In this document: piece after piece, positions 1 through 8,343 of the stretch | Position numbering within the stretch: position 1 is the stretch's first letter | Layout of the letters: each line of letters begins with the position of its first letter | Source of the DNA: Alphaproteobacteria bacterium | Lineage (GTDB): Bacteria > Pseudomonadota > Alphaproteobacteria > Sphingomonadales > Sphingomonadaceae | NCBI GenBank assembly: GCA_030424845.1 | Contig: JAUHWC010000001.1 | Coordinates: 1-64,000 of the forward strand | Direction of reading: 5' to 3' | DNA: 64,000 nucleotides | Position numbers and translations under genes: made by a program | Notes under the pieces: model-generated | Databases searched by the model: none | Told to the model about the DNA's origin: nothing | Seen by the model: the letters and a program-made list of their open reading frames with translations, nothing else

Positions 1-209
1 GCGTGGAGCATGATGACGAGGTGATCCATGTGATCGCGCACCACATGACTGATGCAACGCATGAACTGCACCGCCTGTCTGACGACCTGCTGCAGGCCCC
101 CGTCGCACGGGCAGACCATGTTACCAGCCTGATTGGCAATCGCGCACCCTCGATGCGCAGCCACCCGCGCCATCACCGCACCATTCCCAAATCGCGCGAT
201 TTCCACTGA
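1..209 (+). CDS. dnaE2: Error-prone DNA polymerase DnaE2 (ImuC), C-terminal end, partial
   Basis: This reading frame enters from the left edge and stops at 209, so only about 68 residues are visible. The last residues, IPKSRDFH, match the ending typical of DnaE2/ImuC proteins, and the stretch before it (VIHVIAHHMTD...L) resembles the final OB-type segment of that family. DnaE2 is the alpha-subunit-like translesion polymerase that works with ImuA and ImuB in SOS mutagenesis; those genes would lie to the left, outside this window. A bidirectional hairpin terminator follows at 261-291. The call rests on a short tail, so it is a motif-level identification. Confidence 0.7.
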   Translation, partial: VEHDDEVIHVIAHHMTDATHELHRLSDDLLQAPVARADHVTSLIGNRAPSMRSHPRHHRTIPKSRDFH

Positions 210-260
210 CAGCCGGAGTCCTGCCAGGACACCAATTGGCCACTGGCTATATGGCGCATA

Positions 261-291
261 AAAAAAGCCCCCGCCGGAGCAGGGGCTTTTT
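261..291. terminator. Bidirectional intrinsic terminator
   Basis: An AGCCCC / GGGGCT stem is flanked by an A-run on the left and a T-run on the right, so it can terminate both dnaE2 (plus strand) and the small membrane-protein gene at 312-554 (minus strand), which converge here. Confidence 0.85.
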
Positions 292-311
292 GAATTCGTA
301 TCAGCCGGCGA

Positions 312-554
312 TTACGGGCTGGCGGGCAGATCGTCCACATTGCCGTCGCTGTCTTCAGCAAGTACGATAACCCCCGCTGCAACCAGCGCGCCGAGGATGA
401 CAATCCACAGACTGCCTCCGACCAATTCTTCCGCAGCGCCCAAAGCGGACGCCTTACGGTCAGCCGACTGAGATGTCGTAGGGGCAGCAGCAGCGGCAAC
501 CGACGAGATGGCCAGCGTGCCTGCAACAGCGCTTGCGATAAATTTCTTCAACAT
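312..554 (-). CDS. Small secreted/membrane protein of unknown function (80 aa)
   Basis: The protein begins with a signal-like segment (MLKKFIASAVAGTLAISSVAAAAA) followed by a short polar stretch, then a single hydrophobic helix (about residues 48-66, LWIVILGALVAAGVIVLA) and an acidic tail ending DDLPASP. This suggests a small inner-membrane or exported protein. No catalytic motif is visible and I cannot assign a function. A credible promoter lies at 600-629 and a terminator at 261-291, so it looks like a single-gene unit, separate from the phosphate operon upstream. Confidence 0.75.
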   Translation of the reverse strand: MLKKFIASAVAGTLAISSVAAAAAPTTSQSADRKASALGAAEELVGGSLWIVILGALVAAGVIVLAEDSDGNVDDLPASP

Positions 555-599
555 CCTATCTCACTCGCTTCGTAAAGATTAATCAAAATAGTCATCCGA

Positions 600-629
600 C
601 GCATAGTGCAATGCACAAGGAGCCGTCAA
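600..629 (-). promoter_or_regulatory. Candidate sigma-70 promoter for the 80-aa protein
   Basis: On the minus strand TTGACG (624-629) is followed after 18 bp by TATGCG (600-605). It lies 46 bp upstream of the start codon at 554. The spacer contains the small palindrome GTGCATTGCAC. Confidence 0.45.
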
Positions 630-744
630 GTTCCAAACATCGCTAAAAATGCAGCGTTGGTCTGTCTGGTGCAAAATGGTCACTTTATCGGCTGACAGTT
701 CAACACCATGAATATGGGGCAAAACTTTTCAACTACGTATCCAC

Positions 745-1434
745 TCATACCGGTTCGAGCGCGTAACCTGCCGAACGGACCGTGCGAATGGGATCGCGCG
801 CGTTGTCGACGGTGATGGCCTTGCGCAAGCGGCGGATATGGACATCGACGGTGCGTTCCTCGATCTCGCTTCCGGTTCCCCAGACGGCATCAAGCAACTG
901 CCCGCGCGAGAACACGCGGCGCGGATGTTCCATGAAAAACTTGATCAGGCGGTATTCCGTGGGGCCGATCTGCAACTGCCGACCACGCCGTTCCACGCGG
1001 TGCGCCACCGGGTCCAGCTTCAGGTCTCCAACCTCGATCGTTTCGCCGGCAAGCGCCGGGCGCACGCGGCGCAGAACGGCAGAGACGCGCGCCAGCAACT
1101 CGCGGGGGGAAAACGGTTTTGTGACGTAATCGTCGGCACCGGTTTCCAGTCCGCGCACGCGGTCATCCTCGGCCTCGCGCGCGGTCAGCATGATGATCGG
1201 GACGTGTGCCGTTTCCTTCTCGCGCCGCAAACGACGGCAGACCTCGATGCCGCTGACGCCTTCGATCATCCAGTCCAGGATCACCAGGTCGGGCGTGTCT
1301 TCTGCGGCCAGCATCATCGCCTCCTCGCCATCAGCGGTAACGCGAACGTCATAGCCTTCGCTCTCGAAACGGTATTTCAGCAGTTCGGCCAGTGCCGAGT
1401 CGTCTTCCACCAGCAACAGCTTTGGGGCGGACAT
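745..1434 (-). CDS. phoB: Phosphate regulon response regulator PhoB
   Basis: This is a 229-residue OmpR-family regulator. It has an N-terminal receiver domain with the acidic pair E10/D11, the phospho-acceptor D54 (ILDWM) and the conserved Lys of the TKPF motif. A C-terminal winged-helix DNA-binding domain carries the typical GPTEYRLIKFFMEHPRRVFSR and VDVHIRRLRKAI elements. It is phosphorylated by PhoR in low phosphate and binds Pho boxes. It sits at the distal end of the pst cluster, 80 bp after phoU, with an AGGA-type ribosome site (CGGAGGATAAGACT) and a Pho-box-like sequence at 1490-1507, which suggests autoregulated expression. Length and context make the PhoB assignment firm. Confidence 0.95.
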   Translation of the reverse strand: MSAPKLLLVEDDSALAELLKYRFESEGYDVRVTADGEEAMMLAAEDTPDLVILDWMIEGVSGIEVCRRLRREKETAHVPIIMLTAREAEDDRVRGLETGADDYVTKPFSPRELLARVSAVLRRVRPALAGETIEVGDLKLDPVAHRVERRGRQLQIGPTEYRLIKFFMEHPRRVFSRGQLLDAVWGTGSEIEERTVDVHIRRLRKAITVDNARDPIRTVRSAGYALEPV

Positions 1435-1489
1435 AGTCTTATCCTCCGGGCCGGCGACTATCGCTGCCCTACGATTCGACCCTCGTAAT

Positions 1490-1507
1490 ATTACAAGTAT
1501 GTGTCAG
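1490..1507 (-). promoter_or_regulatory. Candidate Pho box upstream of phoB
   Basis: On the minus strand the sequence reads CTGACAC-ATAC-TTGTAAT, two 7-bp half sites 11 bp apart, close to the PhoB consensus CTGTCAY-N4-CTGTCAY (6/7 and 5/7). It lies between the phoU stop codon and phoB and would allow phoB to be driven by its own product in addition to read-through from pst. Confidence 0.55.
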
Positions 1508-1514
1508 AAATGTT

Positions 1515-2183
1515 TCAACGCTCAACGTCGGTCGGATAGGAACCGAGCGCGGCGAAATGAACCATCTCCGCGACATTGGTGGCGTGGTCACCGATGCGTT
1601 CGATATTCCGGGCAACGAACAGCAACTGGGCAGCGCTGCTGATGGTGGCCGGGTTCTCGACCATGTGGCTCACCAGGTTGCGGAAGATGCTGTCATAGAA
1701 GGCATCGACCTTGGCATCGCGCTCGATCACCTCGCGGGCAACGATCGGATCGCGCGCGGCATAGGCCGTGAGGACATCGTGCACCATTTCCGCTGCAACC
1801 TCACCCATGGCAGGCAGCAGCGTGAGCGGTTCGAAGCGCGCGCGCCCCTCTATCCGGCCGGTCCGCTTGGCGATGTTCTTGGCATAGTCGCCGATGCGCT
1901 CGACCACGCCGGCGATCTTCAGCGCGGCGATGATTTCCCGCAGGTCGTCCGCCATCGGCGCGCGCAGGGCCAGCATGCGCACGGCCATCGCGTCCACTTC
2001 GGCTTCCAGCGCGTCCATCTTGGGGTCGCGTTCCACCACTTCGCGGGCCAGTTCCTCGTCACCGGTGACGATGGCTTCCAGCGATTGCTGGATGGCAAGT
2101 TCGGCCAGCCCGCCAAGCTCCGCAATCAGGCCGCGAAGGCGAGTGATGTCTTCATCGAATGCTTTAACCGTATGTTCTGCCAC
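1515..2183 (-). CDS. phoU: Phosphate transport system regulator PhoU
   Basis: This 222-residue all-helical protein has the tandem three-helix PhoU repeats, each with the motif LR.D..AR.V.ERD / ER.GD.A.N-A (ERIGDYAKNIAKR and ERIGDHATNVAEM). PhoU links the PstSCAB transporter to PhoR and shuts off PhoB signalling when phosphate is plentiful. I chose the GTG at 2183 (protein starting VAEHTVKAFDED) because homologues begin there; the open frame runs 38 residues further upstream into pstB. The gap to pstB is 19 bp, so it is co-transcribed with the transporter. Confidence 0.93.
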   Translation of the reverse strand: MAEHTVKAFDEDITRLRGLIAELGGLAELAIQQSLEAIVTGDEELAREVVERDPKMDALEAEVDAMAVRMLALRAPMADDLREIIAALKIAGVVERIGDYAKNIAKRTGRIEGRARFEPLTLLPAMGEVAAEMVHDVLTAYAARDPIVAREVIERDAKVDAFYDSIFRNLVSHMVENPATISSAAQLLFVARNIERIGDHATNVAEMVHFAALGSYPTDVER

Positions 2184-2202
2184 TGGATTGCTGTCTTTCT
2201 GG

Positions 2203-3018
2203 CTATCCGTATCGCCCGGTGATGTAATCCTGGGTCTTCTTTTCCCGGGGATTGGTGAAGATGTCCGAAGTATGTCCGTATTCCACCAGGTTTCCAAGGT
2301 GGAAAAAGGCCGTGCGCTGCGACACGCGAGCCGCCTGCTGCATGGAATGGGTGACGATCACGATGGCATAGCGCCCGCGCAGTTCATCGATCAGCTCCTC
2401 GATCTTTGCCGTGGCGATAGGATCGAGTGCGGAGCACGGTTCGTCCATGAGGATGACTTCGGGGTCAACGGCAATCGCGCGGGCGATGCACAGGCGCTGC
2501 TGCTGGCCGCCGGAAAGCGCGGTGCCGGAATCCTCCAGGCGATCCTTCACCTCCTCCCACAGGCCGGCGCGGTGCAGGCTCCGCTCCACGATCTGGTCGA
2601 GTTCGTTCTTGCCTTGCGCAAGCCCGTGGATGCGCGGGCCATAGGCGATGTTCTCGTAGATCGACTTGGGAAAGGGATTGGGCTTCTGGAACACCATGCC
2701 GACGCGCGCGCGCAATTGCACCACGTCCATGCCGGAATGGTAGATATCCTCGCCATCGAGTTCGATCGTGCCTTCGACACGGGCCGAAGGGATGGTGTCG
2801 TTCATGCGGTTGAGCGTGCGCAGGAAGGTGGACTTGCCGCAACCCGAGGGGCCGATGAAGGCCGTCACATGCTCCGTGTGGACATTGATCGAGACGTCAT
2901 CGATGGCTTTCTTGTCGCCATAGAAGACGGATACGCCCTTGGCGCTGATCTTGGGGGCAGAGGTGGCATCAGCCTCCGCCTCGAGGCTCTTGCCGCCGGC
3001 CAGATCGGTCTGTTCCAT
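2203..3018 (-). CDS. pstB: Phosphate ABC transporter ATP-binding protein PstB
   Basis: The protein has the full ABC ATPase set: Walker [11 protein letters not shown]-loop ([10 protein letters not shown]), signature LSGGQQQR, Walker B VILMDEP and the H-loop (VTHSMQQA). The FQKPNPFP motif is typical of PstB. It powers PstA/PstC import of phosphate. The ATG at 3018 overlaps the pstA stop as TGATG and has GAGAAG 8 bp upstream; an ATG two codons earlier (3024) is an alternative. About 271 residues, with an N-terminal extension of about 30 residues before the core. Confidence 0.96.
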   Translation of the reverse strand: MEQTDLAGGKSLEAEADATSAPKISAKGVSVFYGDKKAIDDVSINVHTEHVTAFIGPSGCGKSTFLRTLNRMNDTIPSARVEGTIELDGEDIYHSGMDVVQLRARVGMVFQKPNPFPKSIYENIAYGPRIHGLAQGKNELDQIVERSLHRAGLWEEVKDRLEDSGTALSGGQQQRLCIARAIAVDPEVILMDEPCSALDPIATAKIEELIDELRGRYAIVIVTHSMQQAARVSQRTAFFHLGNLVEYGHTSDIFTNPREKKTQDYITGRYG

Positions 3019-4265
3019 CACCATTTCTTCTCGAACTTGTTGCGCAGGTAAATGGCCAGGCCATTCATCAGCAGGAGGAATATCAGTAGCACAATAATGG
3101 CCGCGCTGGTGCGCTCCACGAAACCGCGGTCAATCTGGTCGGACCACAGGAAGATCTGCATCGGCAACACGGTGGCGTTGTCGGTAAAGCCATCGGGCGG
3201 CGTGGAAACGAAAGCGCGCATGCCGATCAGCAGCAACGGCGCCGTTTCGCCCAGAGCGCGGGCCATGCCGATGATCGTGCCGGTCAGGATGCCGGGCAGG
3301 GCAAGCGGCAAGACGTGGTGGAACACCACCTGCACCGGCGATGCGCCGATGGCCAGCGCGCCGTCGCGGATCGATGGCGGCACGGCCTTGATGGCGTTGC
3401 GTCCCGAAATCACGATGACCGGCATGGTCATCAGGGCAAGCGTCATGCCGCCGATCAGCGGGGCAGAGCGATAGCCCGGAAAGATCGTGAGGAAGACAGC
3501 GAGGCCAAGCAGGCCGAAGATGATCGATGGAACGGCCGCCAGGTTGTTGATCGACACCTCGATGATGTCCGTCCAGCGGTTCCGCGGAGCATATTCCTCA
3601 AGGTAGAGCGCCGCCAGCACGCCGACCGGGAAAGCCAGCAACAGGGTGACGATCATGGTCAGGATCGATCCCTTCAAGGCACCCCAGATGCCGGCCAGCT
3701 GCGGGTCGGTGGCATCCGAGCGCTGGAGGAAACCGGTATCCAGCCCGTCACGCAGCAGGCCCTTTTCCGTTAGTTCCCGGGCCAATGGCTGCAAGGCAGC
3801 CTGCCCGTCACCGGCATAGGCGGAGGCCAGGTCCTCGCTGGTGACGAGGGAAAAAGTATGCGTGCCTTGCAGCAGGCTGCGGTCTTCCACCAGTTGTTCT
3901 GCAACATCGCGCCATGCTTCGGAGTTGACATGCGCCGCACCTGCCTCGCCCAACGCCTCTTCGGCCGCGAACTGGACGATTTCGGGCAAGCCCTGCGATT
4001 GCAGCGAGCGGATGGCCGAGGTGGTGTTCTCGGTATCGGGAATGGACAGAGCCATGCGCGACATGTCGATCGGCACGTCCAGCACGGTGCGCTGGAAGCC
4101 GCCGAGGCCGTTCATCAGCATCGTGCCGAGAAGGAATACCAGCACCGCCACGGCAAAGACCACGGCGCTCAGACCCGCCAGCTTGAAACGCTTTTCCGCA
4201 GCATAGCGCTTCTTCAGGCGCGCCTCGAATTCCGGCGTGCGGGTGGGGGTGATGACCTCACTCAT
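3018..4265 (-). CDS. pstA: Phosphate ABC transporter permease PstA
   Basis: At 415 residues this is longer than the classic PstA (about 280-300). One N-terminal membrane helix (about 27-50) is followed by a periplasmic segment of roughly 150 residues, resembling the DUF3333-type extension of alphaproteobacterial PstA, then the six-helix permease domain with the EAA-like loop ([15 protein letters not shown]). It forms the membrane channel with PstC. Its start overlaps the pstC end by 8 bp and its stop overlaps pstB, showing tight translational coupling. Confidence 0.94.
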   Translation of the reverse strand: MSEVITPTRTPEFEARLKKRYAAEKRFKLAGLSAVVFAVAVLVFLLGTMLMNGLGGFQRTVLDVPIDMSRMALSIPDTENTTSAIRSLQSQGLPEIVQFAAEEALGEAGAAHVNSEAWRDVAEQLVEDRSLLQGTHTFSLVTSEDLASAYAGDGQAALQPLARELTEKGLLRDGLDTGFLQRSDATDPQLAGIWGALKGSILTMIVTLLLAFPVGVLAALYLEEYAPRNRWTDIIEVSINNLAAVPSIIFGLLGLAVFLTIFPGYRSAPLIGGMTLALMTMPVIVISGRNAIKAVPPSIRDGALAIGASPVQVVFHHVLPLALPGILTGTIIGMARALGETAPLLLIGMRAFVSTPPDGFTDNATVLPMQIFLWSDQIDRGFVERTSAAIIVLLIFLLLMNGLAIYLRNKFEKKW

Positions 4266-5643
4266 AGGCTTCGCGGAACCTCTTCACCACGCGCAGGGCG
4301 ATCACGTTCAGGATAAGGGTGATGATGAACAGCACGAACCCAAGGGCAAAGGCGCTGAGCGTTGCCGGATGGTCGAGGCTGGCTTCACCCGTCAGCATGG
4401 CCACGATCTGCACCGTCACCGTGGTCATCGCCTCTAGCGGATTGCCGGACAGGTTGGCGGCATAGCCTGCCGCCATCACCACGATCATGGTCTCGCCGAT
4501 GGCGCGGCTGACAGCGAGCATGATACCGGCCACGATGCCGGGCAGGGCGGCCGGCACCAGCACGCGGCGGATCGTCTCGTTCGTTGTTGCGCCCATCGCC
4601 AGCGATCCGTCGCGCATGGCTTGCGGCACGGCGGCAATCGAATCGTCGGCCATCGAGGAGACGAACGGAATGATCATCACGCCCATCACCAGGCCCGCGG
4701 CCAGGGCGCTTTCGCTGGAGGCGTTGGCAATGCCCACGGAGATGGCGATATCGCGAATGGCCGGGGCAATCGTCAGTGCAGCGAAATAGCCGTAGACCAC
4801 GGTCGGCACGCCGGCGAGGATCTCCAGCGCGGGCTTAATCCAGCTGCGCAGTTTGGCCGGTGCATATTGGGTCAGGTAGATGGCGCTCATCAGGCCGACC
4901 GGGATCGCCACGGTCATGGCGATGATCGCGCCGATGAAGATCGTGCCCCAGAACAGCGGGATGGCGCCGTATCGGCTGCCGTCGGGGTTCTGGGCATTGG
5001 CCATCGGGTCCGGCGCCCAGTGCGTTCCGAACAGGAAATCGATGGGAGAGACCATCTCGAAGAAGCGATAGGTCTCGAAAATCAGCGTCAGGAAGATGCC
5101 GAAGGTGGTCAGGATTGCGACGAGTGATGCCACGAACAGCACGAACAAGACGCCCTTTTCCACCCGTGTACGGGCTCCGAAATCGGGCTTGAGGCGCAGG
5201 AAGGCCCAGGCCGCGCCGATCACGGCCAGGATCAGGACGATCGCGATGCCGACCCAGGTGTAGAGGGTTATTGCTTCGCGGAATGGCTCGACCAGCGCCT
5301 GCGCTTCGGGGGAAAGCGCGCGGTCAGCCGCGCCTGTCGCAACATTGCGGGCTTCGTTGATGATCGCATCGCGGCGCATGCCGAATGCCGGCAGGCCTGT
5401 TGCGCCTGAGGAAGACAGCACGTGCTGGAGAATCAGGTTGTCACTGATGACACTCCAGAGCGCGCCCCACAGGAACGCGGGAAGGCCCACCCACAGCCCG
5501 GCATACCAGGCGTGGTAGTTGGGAAGCGAGGCGAGGCGACCGTCGGCCGCCTCGCGCTTGAACTTCCATGCGCGCGAGCGGGCCACCAGCCAGCCGGCAA
5601 GCCCAAGCCCGATGGCGAGGAGAAGCGGTATGGCTGATGACAT
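4258..5643 (-). CDS. pstC: Phosphate ABC transporter permease PstC
   Basis: This 461-residue membrane protein has two N-terminal helices, an extended soluble segment (about residues 75-115), and a C-terminal binding-protein-dependent permease domain with the EAA loop MRDGSLAMGATTNETIRRV and the GVPTVVYG motif seen in PstC. It pairs with PstA. Like PstA here it is much longer than the enterobacterial protein, because of the N-terminal region. It begins 17 bp after pstS and overlaps pstA. Confidence 0.94.
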   Translation of the reverse strand: MSSAIPLLLAIGLGLAGWLVARSRAWKFKREAADGRLASLPNYHAWYAGLWVGLPAFLWGALWSVISDNLILQHVLSSSGATGLPAFGMRRDAIINEARNVATGAADRALSPEAQALVEPFREAITLYTWVGIAIVLILAVIGAAWAFLRLKPDFGARTRVEKGVLFVLFVASLVAILTTFGIFLTLIFETYRFFEMVSPIDFLFGTHWAPDPMANAQNPDGSRYGAIPLFWGTIFIGAIIAMTVAIPVGLMSAIYLTQYAPAKLRSWIKPALEILAGVPTVVYGYFAALTIAPAIRDIAISVGIANASSESALAAGLVMGVMIIPFVSSMADDSIAAVPQAMRDGSLAMGATTNETIRRVLVPAALPGIVAGIMLAVSRAIGETMIVVMAAGYAANLSGNPLEAMTTVTVQIVAMLTGEASLDHPATLSAFALGFVLFIITLILNVIALRVVKRFREAYE

Positions 5644-5660
5644 TGCTCGCGATGCTTACC

Positions 5661-6707
5661 TTATTCGAAATCAGCGGCCGTCAGTGCCGGAAGTTCCGTC
5701 ACGGCAGCGTTGTTACGCGCCATAACGTCGTCTGGGCTGGCGACAAGACCGATCTGGGCCAGCGGGCCGCCCACTCCCCAACTTTCTGCCCAGGTGGCGA
5801 GAAATTCACGCAGGCCCGGGATGGCATCGACATGCTCGTTCTTGACGTAGACATAGAGCGGACGTGCGCCGGGATAGGCAAAGCTGGAAATGTTCTCGTA
5901 GGTCGGCTCGACACCGTTCACGGTGAGGCCGTGCACGCGGTCGATATTCTCTTCCAGATAGGAGTAGCCGAACACGCCGACGGCGTTCGAATTGCTCTCG
6001 ATCTTCTGCACGATCAGGTTGTCCTGCTCGCCCTGGTCGACGAAAGCGCCATCGGTGCGCACTTCGGTGCAGATCTGGTCGTAGCGGTCCTCATCCTCTT
6101 CCTTGATGGCTTCCATCGCAGGGTTGGCTGCGCAGCCGACTTCAAGGACGAGTTCCTTCAGCGCATCGCGCGTGCCGGAAGTCGACGGCGGGCCATAGAC
6201 CAGGATCGGCAGGTTCGGCAGCGAAGGATCGATGTCGGACCAGTTCGTCGCGGTCTGCTCTTCACCATAGGGAGCAGCAGCCAGCGCACGATAGACGATC
6301 TCGGGCGTCAGGTTCATGTCGATGCCGCCGTTCGCCGAAGCAAAGGCGATGCCGTCCAGGCCCACCTGGAGTTCGGTCACCGTCACGGCATTCGCGGTGC
6401 AATCCGCGAATTCGGAGGCCTTCATGCGGCGCGATGCGTTGGCAAGGCTCGGCGTATCCGGTCCGGCGCCTGCACAGAACAGCGCCATGCCGCCACCCGT
6501 GCCGGTCGATTCGATCAGCGGCGAGGGGAAGTCGGGATAGTTGCGGGCGAAGGTTTCGGAAACGACCGTGGCAAAGGGATAGACAGTGGACGAACCGACC
6601 GCGCGGATCGCCTGCTCGCTGCCGGAGCTGCCGCTGCCACCGCAAGAGGCGAGGGTCAGTGCGCCAAGGGCAACCGCTGCGTATTTGAAGGTCTTGGTCA
6701 TTCTCAT
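5661..6707 (-). CDS. pstS: Phosphate-binding periplasmic lipoprotein PstS
   Basis: The 348-residue protein opens with a lipoprotein signal peptide and lipobox LASC, so Cys22 should be lipidated. Phosphate-contact motifs of the PstS family are visible: VGSSTVYPFA, STGTGGGM and SGTRDALKELV. It delivers phosphate to PstC/PstA. It is the first gene of pstSCAB-phoU and is preceded by two Pho-box-like sites (6745-6762 and 6790-6807). Four Cys residues in the mature chain (CAGAG, DCTAN, GCAAN, ICTE) may form disulfides. Confidence 0.95.
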   Translation of the reverse strand: MRMTKTFKYAAVALGALTLASCGGSGSSGSEQAIRAVGSSTVYPFATVVSETFARNYPDFPSPLIESTGTGGGMALFCAGAGPDTPSLANASRRMKASEFADCTANAVTVTELQVGLDGIAFASANGGIDMNLTPEIVYRALAAAPYGEEQTATNWSDIDPSLPNLPILVYGPPSTSGTRDALKELVLEVGCAANPAMEAIKEEDEDRYDQICTEVRTDGAFVDQGEQDNLIVQKIESNSNAVGVFGYSYLEENIDRVHGLTVNGVEPTYENISSFAYPGARPLYVYVKNEHVDAIPGLREFLATWAESWGVGGPLAQIGLVASPDDVMARNNAAVTELPALTAADFE

Positions 6708-6744
6708 TTTCCACTTCAGACATTGGATGGGTTAGATGCGGTCT

Positions 6745-6762
6745 GTTACAAGACCGCGACAG
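6745..6762 (-). promoter_or_regulatory. Candidate Pho box, pstS-proximal
   Basis: The minus strand reads CTGTCGC-GGTC-TTGTAAC, two PhoB-like half sites with 11-bp spacing, 38 bp before the pstS start codon. The right half is also part of a perfect 7-bp inverted repeat (GCGGTCT / AGACCGC, 6738-6757). Confidence 0.5.
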
Positions 6763-6789
6763 GAAGCGGACACGCCATGATCACCAAAT

Positions 6790-6807
6790 GTGACAGGCTT
6801 GTGTCTG
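6790..6807 (-). promoter_or_regulatory. Candidate Pho box, pstS-distal
   Basis: The minus strand reads CAGACAC-AAGC-CTGTCAC; the second half matches the consensus half site 7/7. It continues into TGTCACATTTGG (6784-6795), a 12-mer found again upstream of the porin gene at 8214-8225. Confidence 0.5.
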
Positions 6808-6822
6808 TTTCCACATGGCTGC

Positions 6823-8193
6823 TCAGAAGTCCACCTGCCCGCGCACGCCGAAGACATCGGCGCTGTAGGAGGTGCTGCCACCCGGCAGGGCGAAAACGGC
6901 GTTGTCGTATTGCAGGTGGCCGTAGTTCAGCATGAAGCGGGTATAGTCTGTCGGGACCCACACCAGCGAGGCGAAGAATGCGTCCTGCGAACCGCCGATG
7001 AAGGGGCCGTCTGTCAGGTCCAGGTGGTCGTAACGGACGATCGCCTGGATCGCGCCGATACCGCCTTCGCCCACGGGCGATGCGGGACGGGTGCGTTCGA
7101 ACTTGCCGCCCCTGTAGCCACGGCTGTCACCCTCGGTGAGGAAATAGCCTGCCTCGATGTAGCCGCCGAAGAAGCCCGGATCCATCGCCGCCGGTCCGAG
7201 CATGTCGACGTTCTGCCAGAAGGCTTCGCCAACGGCGTGGAACGGACCTGCGATCACGGCAGCCTCGACACCGACGCCGAATTCGCTGTCAGCTGCGATA
7301 TTGCCGGTGTTGATCAGGCGTTCGGAGGTGAAGTGAACCAGCGGGCGCTGGCGATAGCGAACGGTATCACCCGATTCGAGATTGGTCAGGTGGACGGATC
7401 CGCCCAGGTGCAGCTGCGCGTCGCCGATTTCCGGGGCATAGACAACGCGGCCATCCACGCTCCAGCTCTTGTTGGAAAGATCGCCAAGGTTGTCCGTGAA
7501 GATACCGGCCTGGACCAGCACGTCCCCACCGGAATATTCGGCCGATACGCCAAGTCGACGCTCGAAGCCGAAAGCATCGGTGAAGGCCGCGCGTTCAATG
7601 AAGGATGACCAACGGCTGCTGGTCAGTTCTTCGAGCGACTGGAAGGTGTTGTGCTGGCCTACGGTCAGCTTGATGTCGCCATCCTCGTAGGTCATCAGCG
7701 CATCGGTCAGTTCAGCCGAACCGTCTGCAAAATCGACCTCGAACTTGTAGCCGAAACCGCCGGGGATATCGCCCGACATGCCGATGCGGGCACGGCGCAT
7801 CTCGCTGCCGAAGCCCTCGCTACGACCGAGCGAATCAGGCAGGTTGACCGTGCCGGCGTCCATCATCAGGCGGCCGAAGGGCTTGAAGGACCAGCCACCG
7901 GGGGCTTCGATCTCCGGTGCGCCGGAGAAGCTGATGGTCACGCCGTCATCTTCGGATGCTGCAGGGATCGAGGCCGCGGTGGATTCGATTGCGGCTGCAT
8001 TGGCGACCACGGCGGCCTGGGTGCTGTCCGCTTCCTGCTCCATTTCGCCAAGGCGACTGGACAGGGCATCGATCTGTGCCTGCAGCGCCTCGATCTGCGC
8101 GCGCAGCATGCTGACTTCGTCTTCCTGGGCCTGTGCTGCAGGGGCAACGAGCGAAGTCCCTGTCAAGAGCACTGTAATTATTGTCTTTTTCAT
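6823..8193 (-). CDS. OprP/OprO-type phosphate-selective porin
   Basis: This 456-residue outer-membrane protein has a signal peptide (MKKTIITVLLTGTSLVAPAAQAQ), a short N-terminal coiled coil (about residues 28-55, heptads of Leu/Ile in LRAQIEALQAQIDALSSRL), and a long beta-barrel region ending in the terminal Phe required for barrel assembly (RGQVDF). The fold and the RRARIGMSGDIPGGFGYKFEVDF segment match the phosphate-selective porin O/P family. It should let phosphate through the outer membrane when PhoB is active. The ATG at 8193 has GGAG six bases upstream. Placement between phoR and pstS supports a Pho-regulated role. Confidence 0.88.
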   Translation of the reverse strand: MKKTIITVLLTGTSLVAPAAQAQEDEVSMLRAQIEALQAQIDALSSRLGEMEQEADSTQAAVVANAAAIESTAASIPAASEDDGVTISFSGAPEIEAPGGWSFKPFGRLMMDAGTVNLPDSLGRSEGFGSEMRRARIGMSGDIPGGFGYKFEVDFADGSAELTDALMTYEDGDIKLTVGQHNTFQSLEELTSSRWSSFIERAAFTDAFGFERRLGVSAEYSGGDVLVQAGIFTDNLGDLSNKSWSVDGRVVYAPEIGDAQLHLGGSVHLTNLESGDTVRYRQRPLVHFTSERLINTGNIAADSEFGVGVEAAVIAGPFHAVGEAFWQNVDMLGPAAMDPGFFGGYIEAGYFLTEGDSRGYRGGKFERTRPASPVGEGGIGAIQAIVRYDHLDLTDGPFIGGSQDAFFASLVWVPTDYTRFMLNYGHLQYDNAVFALPGGSTSYSADVFGVRGQVDF

Positions 8194-8213
8194 GATTCGC
8201 TCCGTTATTTGTC

Positions 8214-8225
8214 CCAAATGTGACA
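8214..8225 (-). promoter_or_regulatory. TGTCACATTTGG element shared with pstS upstream region
   Basis: The 12-mer TGTCACATTTGG on the minus strand is identical to the one at 6784-6795 ahead of pstS. It lies 20 bp before the porin start codon and contains a near-perfect Pho half site (TTGTCAC). Confidence 0.4.
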
Positions 8226-8251
8226 ACTATGGGGCGCACCTATGTCCGCAA

Positions 8252-8270
8252 GTTTACACTTTTGTGACGT
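8252..8270 (-). promoter_or_regulatory. Candidate Pho box upstream of the porin gene
   Basis: The minus strand reads ACGTCAC-AAAA-GTGTAAAC. The half sites match the PhoB consensus 5/7 and 4/7 with the A/T-rich 4-bp spacer expected of such boxes. It sits about 60 bp before the start codon, a normal activator position. Confidence 0.4.
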
Positions 8271-8343
8271 ATGGGGGCAGTTTGTCGCGAATTCGCAAGG
8301 AAGCTGTGGGTAAGTCCCGAACAAGGCGGCTCGCAGGGCCGGC

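Noticed and set aside
6738-6757. Inverted repeat GCGGTCT/AGACCGC as a terminator of the porin gene
   Set aside because: No T-run follows; it overlaps the candidate Pho box instead.
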